Part shown: piece after piece, positions 12,179 to 25,200 of the stretch
Layout: each line of letters starts with the position of its first letter
Numbering within the stretch: the stretch's first letter is position 1
Origin: Haemonchus contortus
Taxonomy: Eukaryota; Nematoda; Chromadorea; Rhabditida; Trichostrongylidae
Assembly: GCA_000469685.2 (NCBI GenBank)
Contig: LS997562.1
Location: 11,261,514 to 11,325,513, forward strand
Direction: 5' to 3'
Length of the DNA stretch: 64,000 nucleotides
Position numbers and translations under genes: made by a program
Notes under the pieces: generated by a model
The model's input: the letters and a program-made list of their open reading frames with translations, nothing else
Database searches by the model: none
Told to the model about the DNA's origin: nothing

Positions 12179-12890
12179 CACGAACACCACGTTCTCATGA
12201 GTTTCTTCGGGGGCAGCCACTTCTATGGGGGCGTTCTATACAAATTTCATGACTTCTTTCATTACGCCTATGGTTAATGTTGCAGACGATTGTGGCTTCT
12301 TTAATGGGCTGTCTTACCTCCCAAATCACCTTTGGGAAAGAACCTCATTTCAGTGGGAAATCTCAGAAATCATCTCTATCGTTAACTACTCCTTCAAGGG
12401 TTCACTAGAGGGTTTCCCTCTTGGAAAACCTCTCCATTTTGAAAAACAAATCGAGTTAGGAAATCAGCTATACTAAAATGCTTGCTTGATTTTTTCATAG
12501 GTTGGCTATACTCATAAATCAAAAATTTATTCAAAACAGAATATAGAAATATTCAAGAGAATCTCATCACAAATCAGGCAAGAGGTGACGGTGGCACACT
12601 GCGTAACCTCAGTGCTCAAAACCCGTATGTCCTGAGAGGATGATCCGATTCCTGTGGGGAACTGGAACTAAAGCGATGGGAAGTCAACAGCTCATGGCTA
12701 TAGTGTTGGGTAAATACTTCAAAGTTTGAAAAAAACAAACTGAAAGATTTTCTACGGCAAACACCGAATCCAAACAAACATACTCACATACACACATATG
12801 GCTGCTCAACATCATGAGCGAACAAATATAGCACATTGTTTACACTTTTTGAAAGTAAACAGGCCCAAAAACCTTTTAAAAGGCTAAGTT

Positions 12891-13240
12891 TTAAAGGGTC
12901 GGATTATACGCATGCAGGGTAGGACCTTTGTTGATGGTTATTTGAGCTGTCTGTTTCCGTGACCGTTTCCTTCGATAACAGATATAGGCTGATAACAGGC
13001 CTAAATTTAGGCCTATACAAACTACAGCAATCACAATGGCTACTCCTACAGCCCATATAGGGGCAAGAGAGCCTGTTTCAATGCGATCAGTTGGTTTGAT
13101 AGGTGCAAGAAAGGTGGTTGCTTCGGGGTTGTGACAGAATCGCCAGTGTCCGTAGACGGTGCGATGGAGCCTCTATCAAGCGTCTCAGTGACGGCTACCA
13201 CGTCGACAAGCGAGAAGTTCGTCGGTGAAGGAACTTCGGA
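12891..13240 (-). CDS. Last exon: Ser/Thr-rich stalk, transmembrane helix, basic tail (frameshifted)
   Basis: The acceptor is CTTATTTCAG at 13241-13250. The exon opens SEVPSPTNFSLVDVV and continues Ser/Thr/Pro-rich to GDSVTTP. From there the coding signal moves to the next frame: EATTFLAPIKPTDRIETGS, the helix IWAVGVAIVIAVVCIGLNL, then YICYRRKRSRKQTAQ and a stop TAA at 12891-12893. The two halves would be one frame if one base were added in the four-G run (plus strand) near 13125-13128. This is either an assembly or sequencing slip or a real disabling mutation. Topology is type I with a ~25-residue cytoplasmic tail. Confidence 0.6.
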
Positions 13241-16200
13241 CTGAAATAAGGAATTTTAAAAAAAAAATAGAAGTGAAAAGGAACATGTGACTGGCTCAAT
13301 GAACCCTACAGAGGTAGGCAATGAACTTGGCCTTCATTCAGAATCAGGGGGAAATTTGAAGGAGAGAGGGACGTCTTTTAGTGTTCAAGGTTTTTGTATT
13401 TACCTCTGAAGAGAAAACGGGGTAAGGACGGCTAAAATGACCCACGGGGATATTTTGTTACAAGGTTAACTCTCGATGGATTGAGCTTCCCCACATCTGG
13501 CCGTTTCTCAGAAATCAAAGTTCCCTTACGGACCATTGACCAGCCGAACTCTCAGGCTTGTGAATTCTGTCAAGATTACTCGAAATTCCCAATTCGCCTT
13601 ATCTCGGAGGCGCTACCTCGTTCATATGCACGGTCCCTACATGCACGTCTTTCAGGCAATCGTAACTACATTCAAATGGAATTTATTTCCTCTTTCTCCC
13701 AGGAAACCGTCAAAAGAATTGGAGAAGGCTTCAAGAAATGGACTTCAGTGAGTATTTTTGCCTTGAAATTATTCTAGCTAGTAGACACTCTAACTGATCT
13801 ATACCTTAATTTTATTGTTAGGATAAATAATATAGTCTCTGTCGTTGATAATTGCAGTGGCGGTCTGATTGAAAGTCCAACCTTACTGGCCTGACTAGCG
13901 GTGGCATTTAATAAATGAACCCCGGAGAGATGGAAAGTTCGGTTGCTCTAGGAGGGTATCAATCCGGGCTACGATCCTCGGACTCCAGGAGTGTAATAGT
14001 GCGCCTTTTGCCACTACGTCAAATCCTCCCTTTGACTGAAAATCATCGAAGTAAAATTATAAATTTAGTAAAAAATGATAGCTCTGCTGCTGAAGTGAAT
14101 GGCTTTCTGTCAAGTCTCAGCAAGTTTTCCTCTCTGTTGCCCTTTGTGCCTATACGCAGCCGGTTCCAAAGCACAACGTAAGCCAAACATTCCAACTGTT
14201 TTTGGGCAGGGGCACTCCCCTTGATATTGAGTGGAAATTGAGTGCGTGTGCCCATCATAAAAAGTGACCGATCGGTGCAGGACGATCCATTTATTTTTCA
14301 AATTTTCTTTTAATTAAGATTTTTATTGGAGCAGTTCTTTTCCTTGAGATATAGGTGAAAATAGCTAAGCTTCTTTAACTCTAAGGGGATCTCGGGAAGG
14401 ACTAATATGGATGTGACAGAAAAGCCTAAAAGTTTACCGAAATTGCTCTAAGTTTTAGGTTGAGTGGAAAGTATCTGCCGAAAATTTAACAATACCTCCG
14501 CTTTCTCCGAGGAATTTTTGGAGGCTTCCATAGGAACACTGTGATAGGGCGCTACTTGCCTGCATGGGTATAACTTACCGGGAAATTTCATGATATTTAT
14601 TTATTGCATGTGTCAGGCACATGGAAAGAACACAGTTCAAATTATTCCGCAGATCGAGATTGGGGCTCGTCTTCGACCATCTTGTTTCAGGGCTGTGAAG
14701 CATTGGAATGACGCTTGCACAGGACCAGGAAGGGACTTTGAGGCCAAATGCTCGACACAAGTTTCGATGGGTTCCAGGTAGTGGCCGGGTTCCATTTCGT
14801 GATGGATTACGTGTCGATTGTGAGTAGACAGTTTGGTCATTATATTGTTAAATAAGCAAGGAATAGGAAGCCAGGTAGTGTCTTTACATAGAAACCCCAT
14901 AAAGGCTCCCGGAACATCGGAATTATTGTGAAAGTTATTGGCACGTACTTCCCGCACAAGCTAATGTCGAAGACGGCTACCCATTAAGGTGATTTGCTCA
15001 TCGCCAAATGCCAGTTCGTGCTCAATCAGTACCCAGGCGTAGGCTGCCTACCTCTATGTTTGTATTGGCATTTTGTATGTGGGGGTATGAACCAAAACAG
15101 GGTCAGGTTACGTTCCGTACCTTGCCCCGTAAAATACTATCGGTGAGATGGGTAGATTTTAAAGCCAATTCAGTCCACATCAACTGTATAGTATGGCGGT
15201 GAGAGATCTTCGTAGAAGGGAACAATTAAGTTGAAATAGGTCTTCATGTCCGTCCGAGCTCCATCTCTCCTCCTTTCTCCTTTACACATCTAACTCCACC
15301 GTTCTGCTACTTCTGAACCCGAAGCTCTGCCGGAAGCTCCAGGATACGACTAACTTCTTTGATGATCTCGAGAGACGTCTTCTCTTGCGGTCCCGAGAGA
15401 GGTGAAATGAGCAGCAGGAACAGCGAAATTACAGAGATACCCACGGTTCGGACATTTCAATTTTTGAATTTTTTAAAATATTTTAAACACATCCAAGTTC
15501 CCTAATCGAGTCAAATTAGCAAATTGTAATTTATAAGTACAGGCGGGGGTGATGTATGGACAAGTGGCGCACCATCACTCACGCATGGTCACGGGTTCAA
15601 ATACCGGCTCGATATCCGCCTAGGCCAACCAAGCCTTCCATCCCTTGAGGGTCAGTTTGTTGATACCAGACCCATTCGGGAGGATAAAAGCATTGACTTG
15701 TACATTAACGCTCCTGGCTACCGGAAGTCATTGTATAGGTCACATACGCATTCAGAACGTCTCTCAGATTTTAAGTCAAAGTCGAATGCGGGGCGCATCC
15801 CAAGCGTGGTCCGTACTCGCTATAGTCTACAAAGTATGGAGTTTCTCTTCACTACTTCAGCTTTCAAATTTTCTGAAAATGTGGCCCTCGTCAGGGGAGT
15901 GAGGCACCTGGGCACATATCGGCATTAAGGCTGACCGGCGCTTACTAAAGAAGAGGTTGTAAGCTTGGATAGTATCAATCGTCATGAGTTAACTGCTGTT
16001 GGAATTGTCCCCTTTTCCTGTCCCCTGATGATGCTTCTTCAAGATCAACTGAGAATCCTGAGCAGCTAAACTGGCGGAAGCAAGCTCTGATTTGACTAGA
16101 GTAAGCCCTAAAACCGGTCAGAGACTCTTGTACCCGGCTGTGCGGGCGAGATGTAATCCCACGAGTCCGATCGGCTCGTTGGACAATGTTTACTCAAGAG

Positions 16201-19200
16201 GAAACTCTCGATGGATTGGGCAAAAGCTGTCACGACCGCACAATTGCTCCCTTCCAAAGACCTCCACACAAAAAAAAGGATCATCTCTTCACGGGAATCA
16301 AGGATCAATCCCCAGCTTGGCGCACCGCTAAGGCCGTTGTGCTCATTGTTTTTGGGCCGTGCAGCTTACGTTAGGACAAAACAAAGCTCACTCAAGCGTA
16401 GAGCTCAGATATCGCGGAGGAGAGTTGGTGAACTGTTTCAAGAGCTTTCCCATGTCCAGCTTTTTTGCTAGCTGAAGATTGGGACGTGTTTGGTTTGTTG
16501 GTAAACAATTCTTACCTACCGTCCCAAATTAGTCGATATACTACTCAAGGATGAACGGTATGGCAGGGATGTGATGAGTGGCTTAGCTACCCTATGGGGT
16601 AAGGGATGGAATTCCTACTCAATGCCCTGCTTGAACCAACCAGGTCGCAATCGAGTAAAAAAAATCATAGGCAGTTCATGCTAAGCTAGATAGAATGTTC
16701 GGGGTCGAGGTAAATCGGAAGGCAGGAATAGATCAAGTGGGCCCAGAGGCCCAAAGGTGAATATATAAGCCTCCTCTCCCACCCACTCCTTCTCCCCCAG
16801 GAGTATTGCGCGACCTTCCAAAAAATATTCTTTTCCCCGGAAGTGCTTCCCACATCACCTAACCTTGGGGGCTACCTTCATCTTATTGGATTGCACTTTC
16901 CCAGGCTTGTTAGAGGCAAGCCATATCCGAAACCGTCTCACAAGGACACTTCAAGCACCCTATGTCAACACTATACTAATCAAGCGAGACCAGTGCCAAG
17001 CGTTCCACGAGAACGGCGCTGCAAGAGGCGCCCCAAATGCCAAAGTCAGTGAAGCATAGTGTCCGACAGCTGAATTCGCTGACATTTCCAAGAGGCTGCC
17101 GAAGATTTTCAACGAGCTGACAGTACGTCCATATGCTTGGGAAACACGTCCATTAGTGAGGAGGACGGAGGTAACCAGTTGGTTATGTGACAGACATTCG
17201 CACAATTACACACGAACTCGTCTGCTGCTAAGAACCGCATGACGAGTTATGAATGGGGAACGGACAGCTTGAGGGACAACGAGGTTAATGGTGTCGTCCC
17301 CATTGACATGTGGTTTTCGTTTTATGGGAGTTTGCCGTATTGTTCGTCTGTGAGGTAAAAATGGTGGTAAATCACCCGTAAAGGTTGAAATCGGATACTG
17401 GATCGAATCCCTTCCACTCCCTTCCAAGACTAACTGAAGTTCCTAGATTGACTAACATGCAATGGAAGGCTCTTCTCTATGCAATCCCTCGAAGATGCGC
17501 CAAGCATTTCTCTCTTTCGAACTCGTTGTGACCCTTGACCGCCCCAGGGGAACGCGACAAGCCGTGGGACACCCTTTCATCGTTTTCCGAAACATTACTT
17601 TGACCATTTCTCCTCAGAGGCATTAAAGGCACAGCTCACAAAAAAAGGTTTCTGGGATGTCCAAGTAGAAAGAACCTATAGCCTCCAAGTAGTCAGAGGG
17701 CACAGTCGTACACCCAGAAACGGACGAGTTTTCCCGGCGTTGTAATGGCTGCCCTATTCTCATTGGGGGACATTCATATGTATAGAAGTCAAACATCTAA
17801 TCACGACTCGAGGCCACGGTGGGAGGCAGTTTTTGGTAATTTTGGCTTACTTTAAGCAATTCTACGAAATTCACGCGACTAGCATCTCATTCGCATACCC
17901 CTTCTATACACTTCCGTCATTGGTAATTACGTACCAATTCCCTATTTTCACTACTTCCAAGGGATCTCGGATCCACTAATGCCTATACTCTCTGAATTGA
18001 AAGTGAAGACCCGAAATTGTCATGAAGTGTGCCTTTGAGTTCAGCTATACCATGGTACCGTTATTTGAGCGTGGGATCCAGAGTGCCCAAATAGGGCACA
18101 AATAGATGGCCATATACTGCAGTAATGACAATAGTTTCCTACCATTACCTGCGTTCTGTTGATGATCACTGATATGAGTCCATCCGTGTTCTCGGTGCGT
18201 TCACTCATAAGACAATGATCTCGGCATCTAACCAGATGGCAATTTGGTTGGCCTTCATGCGGTACAATGACTCCGGTAAATGTTACACCATGGCAATCTG
18301 AAACATGAAAACTTGTCCATGACTGTAATTCACAAAAACAAGAAGTTCTCATTTTACTCGAACTTTATTCATATTTCATGTTTTCCGATAGTAAACCCTT
18401 CGCCAGACGGTTCATGGTGAACGACTTGACTTATGAGTCTTTGAGAAAGCCCAAGATCCAGAAGCTGGCTAAAAAACTATACTTTTGCGCTCAAGAATTG
18501 AGCAATCAGCCTTTTTCGAGCAATCACACCTTTACCTCAGATTTCTTACAATTTGCCTCTACATTTAATTTTTTCCAATGAAACACTGAAGTCTCGGGAA
18601 AATGAACGAGTAACTGGTTGCTTTCGCCATTAAGTTGTCTCTACGTTCCAATTCTAAGCATATAGGCAATATTTTGAGAATGTAAAGGATAAAGGAAATG
18701 ATTGAGGTCAGTCAATCTTGTTCCCTGGTTGCGCTCCGCATCCGATTCTAATCAAGAATTGCAGTGGCAGTTTTGAATGCGCATGTGGCCAATAGAATTA
18801 CTTGCAGTGGCCAAGTCTATGTTGTTATCCTTCCAGACGAGTCCGGCACCAATTTACCGGCCTCAGAAAGATGTAAGGTTTGCTTGGCCTGAGCCCAAGA
18901 TCTTGATCTTGTATTCAATCCCCAGAACATACTCGGGCGATAAGGCGACACTTGGCACTACACCTCCTCCGCCAGTTTTGAGAAATGAGTATTTTTTGCT
19001 TTTTGTTTTTCACCTTGCCACTGGATTTCCTCATTCGAATACTCCCACTGTTGACGAGTAGTCTCAGTGGCCAGTGTGAAAAACTGGTATCCGCCTCAAT
19101 TGCTGCTGCATTTACGGTGTTCCGTTGAGGACGGTATCGCTCAAGTGGCCTATACACCTCTGACCGTTAGACGCGCTTGCCTCGAACAAAGCGTAGTTGT

Positions 19201-22200
19201 AGTGATTGAGAACCCGCCGAGGAACTAGACTTTTTTAACGGATACTGACCTAGTTAAAAATGATGAAAGGATAAAGTTTCAGGGGTTAATCAATCCTTGT
19301 CTGAGGGATGTGGCCCCGCATTCAACTTCCATCAAGAATCGTAGTGGTGTATTGGATGCATATGTGGCTTATACAATGACTTGCGGTGAATAACCGATGC
19401 GCAGGTCAGGCTTTTAACCTCCGAGACAAGTCTGGTAGCAGTTCGCTGACTTTTGAGAGACGGAGAGAAGGCTTGGTGAGCCTCGGCATGTTTCGATCCG
19501 GGATTCGTTCCCCGAATCATGTGTGTGTGATACAGTGCTCCCAGCGGCACTCGAACATTTTCGCCCTTATAGCAAACTCCTACAAAATCAAAACCTCGAT
19601 GAAATACAGTGTACTTGTCAAGGTCTAGTGAAAAGTCAAGCCATTCACAGTACACCTCACCCTAATTTGCCTGACAGGTTTGCCATGGTGAAAAACAGCT
19701 CGTTTGCATTTTTCTGCAACCGCATTCGTTATTGGTAACTACTAACAAGCCCAACAGAGCTCAGATGGGTTCCCATGCCATCAAGACTTTTGCATAACCA
19801 GTTCCTAAAGGTGCCCTTGTAACTTCTTACATCAGTAAGAGACTGAACGACATGTTCGCTTTTTTGCCGAGCATTTGTGTTTCAAAGACGGGACGTCGTC
19901 ATGATTTTTGTTGAGAGCTCTACAACCCAAAATTTACAGGTAATGTCGTACTCCAGTCAGCTTCGGGTAATTTCCAAAAGCTACAGTTGGCGACAGGTTT
20001 TGCCTTTCTACTTTCTGGCCCAATTCAACCCCCAATTCAACCCTTCTCTTCTCTTGTGCTGAGTCATGGGCGATGGTGGTGTAGTGATAAGTGATGCGCT
20101 ATCAAAATACACATGGTCTCGGGTATGGGCCAGGCCTATCTGCCTAGGCCAACCAGACTTTCCATTCCTTCGGGGTGCTCAATTGGTACCATACTTGTAT
20201 GGGAGGATAAAAATACGGACTTGTACATTGGCTGATCTTCACTATACATTGTATAAGCCGTATTCGCATTCATTACGATCCTAAACGGAAATCGAATGCG
20301 GGCGCATCTCGAAGCTGGGTTGATCAACTTCAGAAACCTAGCCCTTCACCCTGTTATCGGCTCCGAGAGAATCAGTAAGCGCCACTTCATACAAGACTGA
20401 GCTTGTTCAAGAACAAAGACTTGATCACTGGTGATAGCGATGCCACCTACCACTACTCCATACGCTTTATCAAAGTGGAAGGTTACAACCAACTGTTCAG
20501 TTTGAGAGGTAATGTCAATGACAGAGTCAAACTTGAGGGCAGTCCCAGATACACAGCTACCGTATGCCGCCCTGAATGGCTAATGGCCCTAGAGGAGTGA
20601 TCAATAGCCCATTGTAGCAGCTCATTGTAGTGGTGGAGACGATGATGTAATTTGATATACCTGAAGAGAATCTTTAATTATTGACAGGACAGGTGGATAT
20701 CCTTGAAGGCAGGGACGCCCCAATCCTCCCTCGAGACTCTCGATAGCTCTGTTTAGAAATGCATCGAAACTGAGTCTCCTGACTGTTGCTGAACTCCCAG
20801 GCAGTCGAGCAAGACCTTTCCTTCTGCCTCATAGCAAATTGCTACCAATGCTACCTGGTTGCGAGGTAAACGACATCGTTGCTGAAAGTTGAAAGCGCTG
20901 TTTTCATGTGACAAGAGCTTCAGCCAACTGAGCATTTTCTTCGTTCAGTTTGAAAGGTAATTACAATGGCACAGTCAAACTTGAGGGCAGCCCCAGATAC
21001 ATAGCTACCGTATGCCGCCCTGAATGGCTAATGGCCCTAGAGGAGTGATCAATAGCCCATTTCAGGAGCAATATTTCTCATAGAAAGATTTCACATCGAC
21101 ATCATCACAACGACCACTATGACACTGCCCAAATGTCTTATGGACGTCGTTTTTCATTTGTATCTCGTAAATCTCCGAATTGAGGCAGAATATATCCCAT
21201 TTGGACGGCGGCGAACAGTGATATAACCGTGGAACGACACGATTCTCCAATCGGACGAGGCTGGTTTTGGGTTCGGAACGAATGGACAACAGCACAACGA
21301 CGGTGACGACGTTCACGACGAGGATCACACATGCAAATTCATTCCTTTCACTGGCGACACCTTGGATGATCTCAGCGGGTCGTCAGTGGCCTTTCTGCGG
21401 CAAAAGGATTTTGTGACGGAAACGGATGTTTCACGAGCGACTCGATGTAATTCTGTCACTCCAAGGACATCGTCGTATTCCGCTCTATCACTGCGGTGTT
21501 ATGAGTCAACAAACAAGACCGATAAGAGATTAATAGAGCCGTCTTGAAGATGACTGCTTGCTGTAACCGAGGCTTGTACTCCATGGAGGGTCAGAGGACC
21601 ATCAGACGTTTCCATCTTGTATGAGTGCGGGAAGTGATGGGGAAATGGCAAGTGAGGTCGTTGCCTCACTCATTTTTTCTCTTTTGTACCGAATGGAGCC
21701 TTTTGCAGTTTTACCCGGTAGGCAGGCTGGTAGGTTAAGTGGACCGGCCAGCTAGTCTGGGAGTACAGTCCTATTGATTCAATACAGACCATTGGGAGTT
21801 TTCGTCTATGGTATATACTGGCGCATCCCAGGATAGGATTTATAAGCGATTTTCGTTGTGAATTGACTGCTAAATTCGACTTGAATGCATTTTTCATTAT
21901 CAAACTCAAAATTTTAGTTTTGTTTAGATCTCTCACCAATTTTGGAATGATCTCAGGGGAGGGTTACAAGTTAGGCAAATAATTCTCCATTGCTCTTCTC
22001 ACTAAACGCGTACAAAGGTGAACTCCCTGCTAAGGTGATGAAGTGGCAAGTGGGCGCACTATCACATAAGCATAATCAGGGTTCGAATCCCGTACTCGCA
22101 CCCGTAGCGAAACTTGCTCAAACTAACCAAGTCTTCTATTCCTCCGGGGTTGACTAATCGGTACCGGACTCGCCTGATCGGATAAAAGCGCCGACTTGTA

Positions 22201-25200
22201 CATAGGCTGATCACCGTAAGTCATTGTATAGGCCATAATGCATCCAATACGCTATTACTATTCTGATTGGAAGTCGAATTCGAGGCCCATTCCAGAAAAA
22301 GGTTTGGTTGACAACAAAGACCTTATGCAACATTCCTAGGAATATGCACGCTTTTCGAAATTATAAACAGAGGATTATTTCATTCTTTTCATAATCTCTG
22401 TTAATTCTGAGTTTTAGGTGAACCCAAAAATTGCATCCATTACAGAATTTACCAAATTGCCCAAGTGGCAATTAAAATTGACACTAAAGATTCATTTATT
22501 CAAAAGAACCGCGGTCATCACTCACAGGAACGACTGACAAAAAGAATAATCGGGAGTAATCAAAGATATGAGACAAATTTTCTGCGTGTCTAACCCTTTC
22601 ATCCGTTCCCCTACTTTTAGCATATTGTTGTTGTTGGAAATATTAAGAATTTCGTACAATCGCATTTCATATTCCCGAACCTTTCCAAAAAAAGTGACTC
22701 AAGTTCCTATCGTGACATATGCAGCCACCAAACACAAAGTGCAGTTTCTCTTGAACACCTGCTGTGCTTTAATAGCTATTGAGAGAATGCCGGATTGGAT
22801 TCAACTCTGTTGGGTAACCTCTCCGACAGGGGAGGGAGAGGGGGGAGGGGGCAACCTCCAAAACTACTCGCTCAAAAACTTGTACCTGACCTTCGTAAAC
22901 TCCTACACTGTTTGCATAGAGAATTACCGTAAAGTAAACACGTAACGCTAATACCTCGTTCACATTTCTAGAGTTTGTCTTTGGTCTGTCTGGGAGGCCA
23001 TCAACAACTTACGATCCAGGGGAGCTTATCTTGTAGTACCTGTAGGTAACTGAAGAGAGAGCCCAGAGTCACTGTTACTACTATTCCTTCATAAGGGTCG
23101 ATTCAACCACTTGAAAATCCATCGCTAGAGTGTGGAATTTTCGTAGCGCAGGTCGAGGCATATTTTCCCGGGGAACTTGAATGAATCCCGGGTGGAATAT
23201 GACAGCAAGCTGAATCATATAAGAGAAGGGATAGTGATCCTTTTTCCAATCATTTGCATCGACTAATGCTCGCTTATCGTATTCGAGCTAGTCAGAAATG
23301 TCTAAAATTTGGCCACAAATGGTGGAGGCGACCAGGAATATCAATCAGCTTTCGGACAAGGTTCCTTCAGCTATGACTGATCAAACGACAAAATCGGAAT
23401 TTTTAAAAAGTTTTTTTTCGGGCTATAAAAAAAAAGAAGCTGACCCAGTATGTTGATGTAACACTCACTGGTATAGATTAATAGAGGAGTATCTCAGTTA
23501 GGGTTTTTTTTAAGAAAATGATGATCTGCACCAGGTTCCAGTTCTTATAAAAACAAATAAATTCGAATTTCGGTGAAAAAATCTTGTCATAGAAAAGCTA
23601 GGTTACAGAGATCCTTGTTACCTTCTAAATAAGGACACCTAGTCGAATCGTGGCTTCTGTTCACTAATGTGGGGAAGGGTTTGGTTTTTTTTCAAATGGC
23701 TAACGTAAGGTCAAAGTAATCGAAGAATTGTACCGATTGAAATTGATAATAATATGTACCCACGTAAACGGTAATAAAAATTACAGTGGGTTCAGTATTC
23801 CATGCTGACGACGAAACCAGTAGAAAGTAGTATAAATCGAAATCGTTTAAATACATACGACTAGAAAGGAGTGACTCTATCAATCCACTTGCAGGATACG
23901 CCACGCTTGCGACACTCGTATTTATCTGGAGAGGAATTTTGGGGGTCTGTAAGCAAACATTTTGAATACATACATGTGTTCAGATCAAAGTAAGCCCTCG
24001 TATGTTTCGAGATTGACCTGACAGGTGCTATTCTAACTCCAGCAAGAGTAATTAAAGTCGGTAAAAATGAAGTTTTGCTGAACCCAATTACTTTTTGATT
24101 CCATTATTCAAAAAAATTCTCCATTTTCTGAAAAGCGCTCCTTTAATTACAACTGATAGGACTGATTGCAATGGGACCACTCCGTATTTGATTGAATAAT
24201 ATAATGTAGTAATAGCAACCAACTTCCAACGTGGGAAAGCTTAGTCCCTTGTAAACAAGAATCTTTGAAAAACCTTTGAGAGCTTGTCTACGATCTTTGA
24301 GAGCTTTTCTCGCCGGAAGTACACACATACGTGCACACTTAGGTACGTTTCGTATCGGTAGCAGGTAATTGGACCCTTGCCAAACGGAATCGTCAGCGAC
24401 ATACACCCGTAGCCGCTCGCTTCATCGCCCATACGGGGGCCTACATAATTTGCTTTGTGCTAGCCGCGTTTCCTTGGCGACGTTCTCGTGATTTGAACAG
24501 AAACCGCACTCTACAGCATTGAAATCAGTTGAATAGTAAATACAGGGTAGTAAATAGGAATAGCAAAGGACTGGGTAGTATAAACCTTGGATAAGATACG
24601 AATTCAATGCAAAAAGGATGTGAACGTTGAAAGAAAATAAGACAAATAATTTTTGAAAAATGACGTCATCAGTTTTTTCAATCTGACAATTTATTTACTT
24701 CCCTATTTGTACGGTGGGATTTATTGTTTGTTCCTCAACGAGACAATCTCATGACGGGGCCAAAACAAATAGGAGAGAGATCGACGCCGCTGCAAACATC
24801 ATCATCGAGGGCCCGGTTATCTCACAAGAGCAATGTTCGGATTTTTTGAGATTACGCCAAGAATTTCATCTTTTTCAGCGATAGTCCGAATCCGAAAACC
24901 GGGACGTTGGGTCAGGGTACAGTGCATTCTCTTCCTGAGGCTGGAGGGCGGAGAATCGGTATTTCAGTGATCCCGATGAAGGCTGAGATAACAACTATGG
25001 GCATTCGAGGATGACATCAATTCGTAGTACAAAATTAGAGCTAATTAGTTGGGACCAGGTGTCTGTCTATGTATGGTTGGTAGCTGCTCCTGGTTGGATA
25101 GTCTGGGGGCCCACTTTTAGCCTGATCGCCTACCTCTGATCCCCAAGATAATATGGCCTACCAAATACCGCTTGATAGAGCCACTGAAGCGAGTCCTAAA

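Noticed and set aside
13481..13777. Plus-strand frame with CEFCQDY and a following GTGAGT
   Set aside because: A donor is present but no convincing acceptor, start or family. It could be an exon, but support is too weak to list.
14637..14990. Minus-strand frame with five Cys (VPGAFMGFLCKDTTWLP)
   Set aside because: It could belong to the unnamed membrane gene, but splice donor and phase could not be fitted and no family is recognisable.
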